Notes under the pieces: model-generated | What the model saw: the letters and a program-made list of their open reading frames with translations, nothing else | Told to the model about the DNA's origin: nothing | The model's database searches: none | Program-made: the position numbers and the translations under genes | Source: Lactifluus volemus | Lineage: Eukaryota; Basidiomycota; Agaricomycetes; Russulales; Russulaceae | DNA length: 64,000 nucleotides | Assembly: GCA_022376515.1 (NCBI GenBank) | Contig: WTXI01000181.1 | Span: 1 to 64,000, forward strand | Reading direction: 5' to 3' | Part shown: positions 32,298-44,936 of the stretch, one piece after another | Numbering within the stretch: position 1 is the stretch's first letter | How the letters are laid out: every line of letters starts with the position of its first letter

Positions 32298-33193
32298 GGG
32301 CGCTCGCCCTTGACGATTGTGTATGGAAGGGAGAAAAACGGAGAAAGCGGGTCTGACCAGAGAGGGGGGTTAGGGTTGGTATGAAGGAGGCATCCACGTG
32401 TCCGGACTTCCTGTCAGTGCGCCGATACCACAATATGGGAGAGACGAGTAAGAGGAATAAAGCATGGGGTGAGTGAGGGAATTGCCTGCAACATGATTGT
32501 TGTTCATTCGTTGCCTCCCCAGTGCCGTTTCGTAGTTGCCCCGGCGTTCGTGATAAATTTTAATCTATAACCGATAACTAGTATGCGATGTGATACTCCT
32601 GCATGGGCGATTCGGACCTGTACACTGGCAAGGAAAATGAATCACGTAGACTTTTGATATTTCCTGTCGAATATCGCCTGCACTTCGCGTTGCAAGCAAG
32701 CCTGAGGTAACATCGATGTATGCATGTCACTCTGGTAAACGAAAAATATGTCTAGCCCTTCAACATGGCGTGGGTTCGTTGTCCAGCTTGTTGGAATCTA
32801 TGCAATTCTTAACTGACTGAGGGAAACATAGACTCAGAGCGCATCAGAGGGTGTGAAGGACTTGGAGCTCTCCATGCCAGAGGATGAAGACTGACACTGC
32901 GTAGGGCAGTGAACCGGGTTGCGGAGTGGTTGAGTTACACATAGATGGCATGTCAGTGATGCTGGAGTGCGTTGATTATGAGGGAACATTAAGCGTCGAT
33001 AATGTGCAGATGGGAGGCAACAAGGACACACAAGAAAATGTCGGACCTAGACCTGGCAGAGAGGCAAACCCTGGTATCCAAAAGAGGATACTAACGCGTG
33101 ATTGCTTGAGCCGCAACATGGATTGATGTCCGTAGAAGAGGTCAAATTTCATCGTACTTTTTTTCGAGAAAACAACAGTGCATAAAACAGAGT
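32298..33193. repeat. Intergenic sequence upstream of block B end and downstream of NLR C
   Basis: Pairs with 14563-15503. The segment 32910-33193 is the downstream NLR module (ACATAGATGGCATGTCAGT ... CAGAGTCTATCCAGATAAACTATG). No gene is seen. Confidence 0.5.
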
Positions 33194-36100
33194 CTATCCA
33201 GATAAACTATGAACATGTACCGTAGTCCAATTCGATCCATGTACAAAGTTTGACAGATCAAGCCAAGTTTCCTGTCTGCCTGCAATCCAGACTGTGTTAG
33301 CTCTATGAAAGTATGACCGGTGAATCTGGGGGACCCATAAGAGGAGTTCACCCTCTTTGCCACACATCCACCCATCATTATTAACCAAAAACTCGTTCAT
33401 AAAATCGATCTTCTCAGTATCCTCCATGCTGACCTTCTTCACACGAACCGTACGATCTTGTGAGGCTGTGGCTCGCATGTGCTGCCCGTCCGGTGACAGT
33501 GCAACATGTTCGGAGTCGACCAATGTAGTGAATCCAGGAATTGGGCTTGCTTCCTCTCCGAGTCCTGATGGGGCATCCCACATGCGAATCGTGTGATCTG
33601 CTGAGGCTGAGGCGATGTGCTTCCCATCTGGCGAGAACGCAGCACATAACACTGCATCAGTGTGTCCAATAAATGGGGAAGCTATGCCCTCTCCTGTTGC
33701 GACATCCCACAGGCAAATCGTACGATCATTCGAGGTCGAGGCGATACACTGCCCGTTTGGTGAAAATGCAACAGAGTTGACTTGGAGGGAGTGACCAGTA
33801 AACGGGCTCGCTATGACCTTTCTTGTTGTGGTATCCCACACACGAATAGTGTGATCGATCGAGGCCGAAGCAATGCGCTTCCCATCTGGAGAGAATGCAA
33901 CAGATGTAACAAGACCAGTGTGTCCAGTAAACGGGTCTCCTATAACCACTCCTTTTGCAGCATCCCACATACGAATCGTGCGGTCTTTTGATCCCGAGGC
34001 GATCTGCTGCCCGTCCTGCGAGAATGCCACTGACATGACCGAATCTGTGTGTCCAGTAAACGGGCCCACTATGACCTCCCCTGTTGCGGCATCCCACACG
34101 CGAACTGTCTTATCATTCGAGGCCGAGGCAACAAGATGCCCATCTGGTGAAAATGCAACACAGCCGACTGCATCGGTGTGTCCAGTAAACGAGCCCGTTA
34201 CTGCCTCTCCCGTTGTAGCATCCCACATGCGAATTGTTTCATCACGCGAGGCCGACGCAATGCGCCCTCCGTCCGGTGAGAATGCAACGGATCGGACCCA
34301 ATGGGTGTGTCCAGTAAATGGGCCCGAGGTGACCTCTCCTGTCTTGACATCCCACACGCAAATTCTGTGATCGTCTGATGCCGAGGCGATGTGCTGGCCG
34401 TCTGGTGAGAATGCGATACACCTGACCCAATCGGTGTGTCCAGTAAACGGGCCCATTATGACCTCCTTGGTTGCGACACCCCACACACGAACTGTGTGAT
34501 CGAATGAGGCTGAGGCAAGGCGCTGGCCATCTGGGGAGAATGCAACAGAAGTCACCTGATCGAGGTGTCCAGTAAATGGGTCTGCTACAGCCTCTCCAGT
34601 TGTAGCATCCCACACCCGAATCATACAATCGCTCGAGGCCGAAGCGATGAGCTTCCCGTCAGGCGAAAATGCAGCAGAGTTGACGCAATCTCTGTGTCCA
34701 GTAAATGGGCCCGCAATGACCTCGCCTGTTGCGGCATCCCAAACACGAATCGTGCTATCATTCGAGGCTGAAGCGATGCGGTTTCCGTCTGGGGAGAATG
34801 CAACAGATATAATCGACTCGGTGTGACCAATAAACGGGCCTGCGACAATATCCCCTGTCAAGGCATCCCACACGCGGATCGTGCGATCGTTTGAGGCCGA
34901 AGCGATGCGCTGCCCGTCAAATGAGAACGTAACAGATCTGACCGCGCGGGTGTGTCCAGTAAACGGGCCAGCCACGACCCGTCCTGTTGCAACATCCCAC
35001 ACCAGAATGGTGCGATCTTCCGAGCCTGAGGTGATGCGCTGGCCATCTGGCGAGATTGCAACAGACCTGACCCAATCGGTGTGTCCAAGGAATGGGCCTG
35101 CTACGACCTCTCCAGTTGCGGCATCCCACACCCGAATCGTACGATCGTCCGAGGCCGAAGCGATGCGCCGCCCGTCTGGCGAGAATGCGATAGAAGACAC
35201 CTCATCGGTATGTCCAATAAACGGACCCACTATGAGCTCCCCAGTTGTAGCATCCCACACCCGAATCGTGTGATCCCGTGAGCACGAGGCAATGAGCTGC
35301 CCATTGGGCGAAAATGCAACAGAGTCGACGCATTCGCTATGTGCCGGAATCGTCATTTCCAGTGCTGGCCAATGGGACAACTGTCCGCGTTCCAAGGAAA
35401 ATGTGTGAGGAAATTGGCCAAGGTAACGTTTGACGATGTGGGAAGAAGATGGTGCGAATGGCAGCGCAGATATATATGTGTGCGGGGCGCTCCTCGCAAT
35501 AGCCATCCCAAAGTACCGCACAAACGAAGACGCATCATTCACAAATGCTAGAAAGTCCTCCATCTCCATTTGTGAAGGCTGCTGTGATTTTACGCAATTG
35601 TCACCACATGTCATACTCGATTATACGATGTACATACCTTCGTTTGGTCAGACAGCAACCAGGATTTCAGACACGACAGCGCTGGTGAAGCAACGCTGAC
35701 TTTGCTCTTGATGCTAAGCACTTCCAGCCAAAACAGGAACTTCGTCTCGAACAGGCATCCAAGTTTCATGAAGAGGTCTTGGTCGAAAGCAATATGTTCT
35801 AAATGATCGTCCCAGAAAACGCAGGCATACGATAATACAGGTGGAATGTGTTTGGAAATTCGTGATTCAAGGTCTGGCACATCGCTGTTCGCAACATATG
35901 ACGACTCCAGTTCGCAAATGTTGAATTTGAGATTGTCCAGCATTAGGCCAACACACGAATGTGCCAGGTCATGGTGGGAATTCCCAAGGTCCACATAGAA
36001 TTCGTTGCTCTTTCTATTTGTGAGAAAGTCACGGAATGACGTGTGGAGTGGGACGATCGGACGCGTTCGATCAGATGACGCCACGTTACTCAGCAGTGAG

Positions 36101-38758
36101 CCGAGGTGGCGAAGCATCTCGATAACTGGGCGAGAATCCTCGGGGTCATCGATGGGGGCGTGACGACGCAGAGCGATCAAGGAATGAAGTGACAGTGGTT
36201 CGATAGCAGCAAAGAGCTGTCCCATCACCGAACGAAATAGGACCTGTGCTTCATGCGGCTTGAAGTACCCTTCGAGAACTTCCTCATATAGCTTGTCTAG
36301 CGGATCTCGTCCATTCCGATCTCGAGAGTGTCCTAACAGCCGCTGTACGCACTTCTTCTCGCTAAACCCAAAGCTAGCTGGAGGGCTATTTATGAATCCA
36401 CACGAAACGGCTGCCCACTGGAACAAGCCCTCTGCCGCCTTGGCTAGTCCGGCACCATGGACCCTAAATACCTCCGGAGGGAGCTTCTTCTGAAGGTACA
36501 TCCGAATATCTTGCTCTGTCTTGGCAGCCAGTTTTGCGTCATCCATATAGAGCGTATCGACAGATGATGCTTGTGCGAACGCAGATTCGATCCCACCTTC
36601 TAGCCTCGACGTGACAAGTACACGGAATTCGGCTGGTAGCCTTTCGAGATATTCGGCGATAAATGTGTGAATACCGATTCGGCCAATCGCATCACCACTC
36701 TCATCCAGTGCATCGATGACGATCAGGATAGGACCGGGAAGTGACAGATTCTTGAGCGGATCGAGGAGGAGGGATTCGAAAAGCATACGATAGTCCCGGG
36801 TACCACAAAGAGATGGATTCTCTTTAAGGACCCTCCCGAGAGCCACCTTGAACGCAGGATTGCGATAGGAGAGGTCTCGACTGAGCGTCGTGAAGAGCTG
36901 GTAAACATCGTCTTTGGACTGCTCCTTCCTCAGAAAGGCAAAGTAGGAGCCGAGACACATCTTGTCGAAATGACGCGCGACTTCATGCGCGATCGACGAC
37001 TTTCCCGTGCCTGCCTGCCCAAGGAGGACGAGCCCACGTTGAGATTCAGGATTCTCGACCCACTTGACAATATGGTCCAGGAAATCTTCTCGTGTGCCTG
37101 GAAGACAGCGCCTCTCATCTCCGAATCGCCATCCTCCCTTATAAGGCAATTGGCTGATTCTCATGTCCAGTTCTGTGTCCCACTTGTCAGGTCGACAATC
37201 CGACAACCTTTTCACCGTAAGAACGCACCAACTTCTAGAACAGCAATCTCTGTCGTGGCAGTAGCACGAGCAAGGAAATTGTCTCGCAGTCGGAAGAGGT
37301 TCGTGCGATACTGGTCTATTTTCCCATCAACTTGGCCAACAATACTCTTTAAAGCACGCTTTCCTACAAATCACTTGTTTAATAATCACCAACGAGAGAG
37401 GCCAAGAGGACGTACCAAGTTTCACATCCTCGGCGTATGAGCTGATAAACATGGCACATTCAGAGACGCATTCCAGCATCTCCCCGAGGATTGTCGCCTG
37501 CCTGGACTCTGGCTTGAGGTTTCTTAGCGCGTCCGCCTCTTCCGCAAACTCGAACGCGTCGCGTATCGCCTCAAGCAGCTTTTGAATGTTGTCGTCACGC
37601 TGAACCTGTTGTAGCAAAGTCTGGCGGGATGAAACAAAAAATGATGAATATCCCAGATACTCTAATAAGGGAGAATGTAAGGAGACAAACCTCGGGGATC
37701 TTCGAGAGCAGACTCCATGCTAGACTTGCATATGGATTTAGCTGAAGAGCGCAAATTAGCTCAAGACGACTGGTTAAAAGCCGATAATGGTCATACTGCT
37801 GCGATTGGACTGATGGTGTCCATCACCCATTTCATGACATTCACAGCGCTCTTCCACGTATCAATAGCATTCATAGCTTCCTCGGCATGCTGAAGAGTTG
37901 TGTTTGTCTCACGCAGTGGCCTGTCTGCTACTGGTCGCATAAGACTACCGCTCGCAATGGGAAAGTCACCCTTCCGGTATAACGGAGACACGAGCGTGGT
38001 AACTGACGTGAGTTGCATGGCTTCAGCGTTGACTGGGATAATAAGACGTACAGCACTTCCTTCAGCAACAGGGATATGAGCCACCGTATGGCTGGGGATG
38101 TTGACTACCCCAGTCAGAGAGGGACCCGTATCCGCTGACATGGTAATCGTTAGGGAGAATGTGTTCGATTCCGTTGAATGTATATCGGGCCCATCGGCAC
38201 TGGTGAAATCAATATCGACCTCTATATATAGCATGCTCAGCAAGATGTATCAGAAACAATTCTAAGAAACAGACGAACCATGTCGGGGCTCACAGACTAC
38301 GTTTTCCTTCCAACAAGGATGTCTCTGGTCATCGTCTTCTTCGCATAAACGGACACTCCAATGCGTGACAGTGGTTGTACGGCACTGCGGGAGACCTCAG
38401 TTTTGTATAGGAATGAAAATGTGTGATTTCTCACAATGCGTCGACTATCTCGTTCCACTCTACGCGCTGAGCCACGCTCCGCACAGATCTCGACTCCCAT
38501 GTTTTCTCCCCATAGGTCAAAGTGACATGAAATCGTCTTTTTTTCCCAAGGAAGGTCTTGAGACGGGGTAGATTTTGAGCTCTGAGTACTGGAAGGGGAC
38601 AGAAGTTTGCTACTTGTCTGAGGGTGATCATAGAGATACGTACCAGTCACGTTCAGCAAGCCTGGTTGGATTTCGCTGGGTTGAGGGCGACTGACTGACG
38701 TTATACCTGGCCTACAGTAATGATTAACAAAGGGACATCGGGTGAGAGAGGTTGGCAT
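33194..38758 (-). CDS. NLR copy C: C2-NACHT-WD40(14) STAND protein
   Basis: The best-preserved copy together with A. Inferred exons: 38758-38644, 38588-38435, 38384 to about 38298, about 38238-37845, 37795-37691, 37620-37416, 37363-37229, 37172-35638, 35578-33194. Exons 1, 2, 6, 7, 8 and 9 have exactly the same lengths as in A (115, 154, 205, 135, 1,535 and 2,385 nt), which supports the model. It keeps Walker A GQAGTGKSS, Walker B ILIVIDALDE and 14 WD40 repeats. Against A, most differences in the repeats fall at the residues after GHT and in the SxDxT motif, the exposed top-surface positions of a propeller. A short intron or a frame change between exons 4 and 5 is unresolved, as in A. Role as a non-self or cell-death receptor is inferred from the family. 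Confidence 0.85.
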
Positions 38759-40700
38759 ACAAATTTGTGCTCATCTGAGTGTATGAAAATGCAGTATTCC
38801 TTAGATTGAGATACTGGTAAGACCCGGAAGGTAGGAGGCGATATGAGATCGGGGCGAACTAACGGCGCTTCTTTATCGATCTCCAACAACAATAACAAAC
38901 ATCAGTCAAGGCACTATCGTAGTGCTCCTCCGCCTTCTCGAGGCATACTGTATTATGATGGCGTAAATTCAAAACATGGCCTTGTTGCCGACTTGCCGTC
39001 GTTGGCTTTCCCATTCCCCAATGTCAGCAGAACTGGTCTGGTCTGCATTCTGGCAGTGAAAGCGGGTAAACTTAAAATGGGTGTTGGATCGCGCCCTGTG
39101 GTTGGTTTGGCTTCGAGGTGACAATTTGTGCCAGTGTTTCTAGTAGCCCACTTTCCGCTACTACGTACTGCATGGACTTCGATCGCGTCTCGGGTCATCC
39201 GCCAAATCAATTTCAAGTGCTAGTGACGCGACCCTCATGTCCGAATACTTTGAGCTTTACCTTTGATACCCATACCATATGCTTAACCACTAGGTAATTA
39301 GAAGTCAGAGATGTATTGAAAGGTACCCAAATCACCGTAGAAAATACTCGCCACTTGCATAGCCAGTTGACTATGGATGAGTAGCTTACTATAATGGCGT
39401 GCAGGGCTTCCAGCGCGCGGGTGCTACTTCACCGCAGCCTTTTCCGCGCATCATCATTCTATCATATACTGTCAGAAAGATTTTATTATTTGACTGAAAG
39501 CCTTGACGTTTGGCGTGACGACTAGACAAGTATGTTGTATTCAAGCACCGTGCTTACCCAAAGCGCGTCCTCTATCCGCGTCTTCCAGCAGAGCTCGCCG
39601 CGCATCCGCTCCTCTTCACAATCTCCACAAATACACCTCTCTCATCACTCCCATCTCTCGTCTCCGCCCTTTCATCTTTCTCGTTTGGCGGCGTCGGATG
39701 CCTATCCTCAGCGAGCCACTCCAACGCTCCCATTGCATGCTCGTTGGCATTTTTTTCGCAAAGAGGACGCCACGCAAGAAAGGAGGAGGTTGTTCAACGC
39801 GTACAAGTTGGGTTGACGGAGAGCGTGGATTGGGAAAAATTATGGAGTCGTAGCCCAGAAGACGACGTGTTGCCCTTAGCGCTAGGTACGTGCATTCTTT
39901 CTTCCACTCGTCCCGTTGTGCGATAACTGTCTAGCCATAGACGAATGGACGTGCATACAATCATCACCCTCACAGATGACGCTCCTCGGGGCCTCAATAA
40001 ATCACTTTCCTCTTTTCCACATGCGACGAAGGTCCGCTGCTCTTCCACGCCCTTCGAGATGGGAAAATGTTATACCCTTTTCTGTAATGGCTCGGTAAAC
40101 TCTTCTGGTGCTGTTGGGATCACACTCTCGTCGGCTGGTCCACGGCCAACCGCGGACGACATTTCATTGGCTACGCGCCATAACAAGGGCAGAGGGTAAT
40201 CTCGTCAATGAGCTGATAATATGAACCCGACCACTCCGCTATCGAGAAGAGTATGCTCACCAGCCAAGCAGCTAGGGTCGATGAATTCTAACTCGGTGCA
40301 CTGCGTGATAGCGGGCCATGGCAAATAACTCACATCACGTCTGGCGGCCCCTCACGCCGGACAATGGCACTTGAGGCAGAGACTGCTCCTAGGGTGGGCA
40401 CGTCCGTTCAGGTATGGCACCTGTTGCATGACGCGTTCTGTAGAAAAAATATTGAGATATTGTTTGAATAGCTATTTCACCGTCCCGAGGACGATGCTAT
40501 GCCCATTGTCTGGCCTCATCCCTCGAACAACATCCTAATATTGTTGGCTGCGCTAGGCACCAATGGAGGAAGTAAACGCGGTCACAATTGTTGAACACGT
40601 GTTCGTGGCTGCGAGCGAGAAATGGATTCATGGTGAGTCGCGGTGACAAGGTGGCTTGTGCACGGCTCCTTGCTCTGCGGCTCAGCTGGCATGGTGAACA
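38759..40700. repeat. Decayed third copy of the upstream block (FIST-like remnant)
   Basis: This is a diverged copy of 9401-11554. The first 740 bases are the shared NLR upstream region with indels. From about 39500 to 40690 the plus-strand gene remnant can be followed (ASDAYPQRATPTLPLHARW near 39690, DDAPRGLNKSLSSFPHATK near 39975, NGSVNSSGAVGITLSSAGPR near 40086), but with a large deletion after the RKEDAT segment and loss of frame. The FVAASENGF segment is represented near 40600 and is shifted by an extra A (GAGAAATGG). Nothing here is likely to be translated into a full protein. Confidence 0.55.
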
Positions 40701-43019
40701 TCTTGCAAGCTGAGTAGAGGATTACGGAACTCCCAGCGTACATGGCTTCCGCCGTTTGTGCATATCAGTGTCTTGAATCTCACTAATCATGTTCGTGTCA
40801 CTTGTCATTCGTCAACGAGTGACGTCGGGCTGGGTACTGTGGAAGCTATTACCGAATCCCCATGTTGGTGAGTTCCCAGCGAGTACATGAACCTTGTGCG
40901 TTTCGCCCCCTCACCTCATCCCCGCTCTGGTATGGGACAATACCAACTGATAGTTTGTGGCACTTACCGGGCACGGTCCATCTTCATCTAGATAAGTCAA
41001 TAGCCGTTAATTGACTGGATGTATCTTAGTAGCGCTTGGGTATGTTGCACTAGGCATCATTTAGGCTAGCGTATCCATGTGGTGCCTCGCCTTGTCCTCC
41101 GCCAGATGTCTTGTGTTTGGTTATCCGATATCAAGAAAATCAGAACTGATAGAAATATCCTTTCTTCATTTGCTACTCTTACTCATGGACGCACAACAGC
41201 AAGCAGACTTGGAAAAGAACTTGCATGGTGTAGTTCCCCATAATACATTTGTGCAGAACTGGAGAAGAAAAAGTGACGCGGATTCCGTCAAGTTGAAGAT
41301 ATTGTAGTAAGTTACGGTGGCGAACTCAGAAGCGCGCGCCTGCCCTCTGCTGTCATCGTAGTGACTTGAGCCTTTCTATCCGAGCCCATAAATGCGTCCG
41401 CGGTTCCTTGTTCAAGTCATATAAGTGACTCGTGTTTTTTTTTCGCCGTGAAACGTTTCGTTTTATTTTCGGCTCTGGGGTGGTCTAGTCATTCTTTTCG
41501 TTTCAAGACTGGGTAACTGCTAGTGACCCAGGTCCGCGGTGCGCTTTTCACTAATAAAGAGTTACCTTTCTTACGGATTAGAGCAGACATGGTATTCTGA
41601 TGAAAATTTAAGAGATCTCCGTTTCGCTTAGTCTTTATCATGATTCCACTCACATGGTGTCCCTCGTACGTTACTGGGCGTTCCACCCCTCTCCACGCGC
41701 CCTTCCCTCAGACAATTTTTTTGTCTCTCTATTGTTCTCGCCACGATATGACCTGTTTTGCGTATAGCTTAAAATAACTCATCTTCAGGTATAAAAACCG
41801 TATCATGTTCGTGAAAAAAACCCTCCACATGCAAACTTCGACCATTTCCCTACTCATCTAATCTTCCCTCATTATCATGATGGTGCTGATTACTTTCCTC
41901 CTACTCCCTCACTGGCACCTGGTCCCCTAGCCCTACTTTCTCATAAGAAAGGTCAAGTGAAAGTGTCATCACCGTGACCGTGTCTGTACAAACTGACCTT
42001 TCCACACTTGCGGGCCACCCTCTTGCAGAAAGACAGGGTCAAAACTGGAGAGCTTTCTCTCAGAATGCGCTCTCTGTTGGGCGGACAGATAGTTGTCAAC
42101 AGGTATTTCGGGTCAGTTCAGTTGAAATGTCACTTGGGTCTCCCTTGAAATAATTTGCCATTGGAGGAGATATGAGATTTTTTTCAATGGTGGGTTATTT
42201 CGAGGAAGACCTCTGGGATCCAACTTTCTCTGGTGGAAACCGGAAAAGTGGCAGGCGTACTAGGAAGGGCGGTATTGTATTCCAATTGATGGCGAGATGA
42301 CATATGGCTAACATATTCACGGTGTCTCCCCAAATTTCCTCTCGTGTTTTCGAGATTTCACCTTCCGGTGGTATAGTATTCTTCAATTTCTGCTGCTGGT
42401 TAATCCCGGACTAAGTCCGTTAGTCGAGTCGTATGTGCTTTTTTTTTTGCTACGATCATGAGCGCCTTAATAATCTGTATATCTATCGCTCCCTATAGTC
42501 CGAGACCGGAAGATTGAGCCGCAAAAAGCGTTATTATCAATAATGTAACCACTTCCCAATGGCATAACATGCCTGGGCGTCGAGATAAGCTCTTGCGTAC
42601 TTGACAATTCGGAAATGTGACAGAATAGTCGTTGGTAATATTGTATTCGCAAATATATCTTGGGATATTTGCGAATATAATAATATCAATGGCGTTTCGA
42701 CGTCGAGATGGTCGGACAACAGAGGCCACATAATGCCAGTGTGACCGATTAATGTGGTAGCGTAGTAACCCAATGTTGAGCTTATGACTCCAGATTTCCA
42801 GGTGAAGATTTTACCCAGAATTCGAAGCAAGAAAAATCAGATCAAATAGTAAGGTAAGTGGAGCACAACAGAGATCCAGTGGTCGACTAGAGTACGAATA
42901 AAGGAGGAACGTTCCCAGGCTCCGAGCAGTTGTGACTTGTGAAGTTTCCGGGTTCAACTTGACGACCATGATTAAAAGATAGGGACCTGAAAACCGTGTT
43001 ATCCTCAACGAAGGTCGCC
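40701..43019. other. AT-richer stretch without a recognisable gene
   Basis: No gene with a recognisable domain is seen. Short open frames include 41077-41307 plus (76 codons, containing MDAQQQADLEKNLHGVVPHN), 42195-42386 minus and 42537-42830 minus (97 codons). None has a paralogue elsewhere in the window or clear splice context. T-rich tracts are frequent at 41430-41830. A strong hairpin lies at 42644-42677. The stretch has no counterpart in blocks A and B, so it is unique spacer between block C and the 755-residue-protein gene. Confidence 0.35.
42644..42677. other. Perfect 13-bp hairpin
   Basis: The arms TATTCGCAAATAT (42644-42656) and ATATTTGCGAATA (42665-42677) are exact reverse complements around an 8-base loop. 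The role is unknown; it is not followed by a clear T run and it does not flank an element I can recognise. Confidence 0.6.
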
Positions 43020-43515
43020 ACTGCTGTTCCACGTTGTGGGGCTTGCTCATCGATGGCTTGAGAGCACCAGATTATATAATCACCTTTCGCCTTGCTTTTC
43101 GCGGTCGCTATGACGATCCACTATTTCCGACCTCGTGTATTACTAGTACAGGCATGGTCACAGGTTGAGCAGGGAAATAAAGATAAAGTGCGTTATTCTC
43201 TTCAATTCAGAGCCCCCATTGAGTCAAGGACAATTTGTGCTCCATGATATCATAATATCTCTATCACGCTATCACCAATTTCCGCCTTCAAGTTGACTCC
43301 AGGCTGCTCTTAACCTCGAGAAGGCGGCGCTGTGTGACCAACGTGAACTGAACAGTCCCACCGAAAGAAATGCAGAGCGCGTCCGGTATCAATGAGAACG
43401 CATCAGACCGAGTGAAGGAGATCTCGGTGCCAGAGGATGAGGGACTGATGCTGCATATGACGGTAGACCAGGTTGTGGAGTGATTGGGTTACACATAGAT
43501 GGCATGTCAGTCTGG
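43020..43515. repeat. Orphan copy of the NLR downstream module
   Basis: Matches 3090-3575 (GTGCGGCTTG-type start, TTTCGCCTTGCTTTTCG, AACAGTCCCACCGAAAGAAATGCAGA, ACACATAGATGGCATGTCAGTCTGGAGTGTGTT) but is not next to an NLR gene. It is likely the scar of another block that was lost or rearranged. Confidence 0.55.
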
Positions 43516-44936
43516 AGTGTGTTTGGTCAGTGAGGCCACATCATGTTCACGTTTGCGAGACAACTTGAAGAGTACGAAAGAAACCCTGGCACCCCTTCCT
43601 CTTCGCCAGGAGACATCTCCCGCTCTTAGGCCCTACGCCACACTTAATACATGTGGAGCCCAACAGCTGTTAACCCTGTGCAGGAAGGTTTTTAGCATTT
43701 AGCCTTCGTCATGTCAAGGAAAGCTAAGGGTAAAGTGATCACGTGATTCCATTTAGCTCTGGAACAACTACTCCAACTTAGTACAGCTTTGAGGACCCAC
43801 TAGTCGACCTCTTAGTAGGCGCCACCCTCAAAACACAACTCCGGGATCCTTGGTCGAGCCATGGGCTTATCTTGATGTAGATCGCTTTTGTCAGGTTCCC
43901 GACCCGGACGTCATAATTTACGCAAGCCAATGAGCATGTGAAGGCGCGATCTCAAGCGTTAACCGGGGCCAAGGCATGGCCAAGGCGAGGTATTCGCAAA
44001 GAGGCAGCCTCGTGTACGGAACAAGGGTGCGTAAACCAATGCCAGTAATAACGAGTTAATCCCGGGTAAAGTGCTGGCCCATCATCGGAGTCACGTTGTC
44101 GAAGCAATGCAACGAGATTTCCAGGGGGGCACTCGGAGTCCCAACTCAAAGCACGAGGTGAACTGGTGACTGATGATGTATCTGACTTTGCGCAGAAAGT
44201 GGCAGCAGTACGGAGGAAACGACAGACAGGAGCTGAGCCTCTCCGCTTTAACGCAAATCAGGACCGGGGTTCTTGGATGGCATATTTCAGACCGCCACGA
44301 CCTTTCCACACAGTGAAAAGCTAAATACGTCGGCCTTATTTGTCAGATATTGTGTACTTTATGAATCGGGATGACCCAGGGCCGGGGCAACGTTGCCCCT
44401 TCCCACCCCGTGCCCAGGTAATGACGCCACGTATAAACAGGGGTCCTTTTTATTTTTATTTTTAAAGTCTGCATTTATATTCCGAAAAATGGCAAAGGCG
44501 CGGTCCCCCGGGGGTATTGTAAAGGCAGCTGAGGAAGTAAGGAGCGTAGCAGTGTACTCGCGGTTTCGTGGTTGCGTGGGGCGATCTAACCCAACCGTTA
44601 CCCCGGCCAAACCCGTACCCCAAGACTGGGGTTGGGGTCTTTACGGATTAAGCAGCGTGAAGACATACCCTTAGCCTTACCCCACAGTTACCCTACCCTC
44701 AACCTCAAACCCCGGGGGGTTGAGATACCCTATTGATCATTAGCCCCAGACCCTTTCCTACCATCACCTTGGGCACATTGCGTTTGCGCCCGATGCGTTT
44801 TACTTTACCCTTTCTAAGCGGATGGGGTTGATTTGAGTGATTGCTTCTCCGTCGTACGTTAAATAGTACTCTTTCTCGCACGAGTCTGATCCTCCACAAT
44901 TCCCTCCTTGACTTACTTTCCCTTTCACACGTCTCC
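43516..44936. other. Region upstream of the 755-residue-protein gene
   Basis: No clear gene is seen; minus-strand frames at 43952-44309 show no domain. At 44380-44420 there is a GC-rich palindrome (GGGGCAACGTTGCCCC at 44388-44403) and CCGTGCCCAGGTAATGACG, similar to CCGTGTCCAGGTGATGACG at about 810-828. At 44618-44645 and 44665-44710 are the motifs shared with 868-905 and 2205-2265. The last 90 bases before ATG 44937 (CGTTAAATAGTACTC ... CCTCCTTGACTTAC) are conserved upstream of the broken paralogue too and may include promoter and 5' UTR. Confidence 0.4.

Noticed and set aside
44841..44936. Upstream in-frame ATG at 44841 as the start of the 755-residue gene
   Set aside because: The broken paralogue lacks this ATG in frame but keeps the one equivalent to 44937, and the 32 extra residues look like translated 5' UTR.
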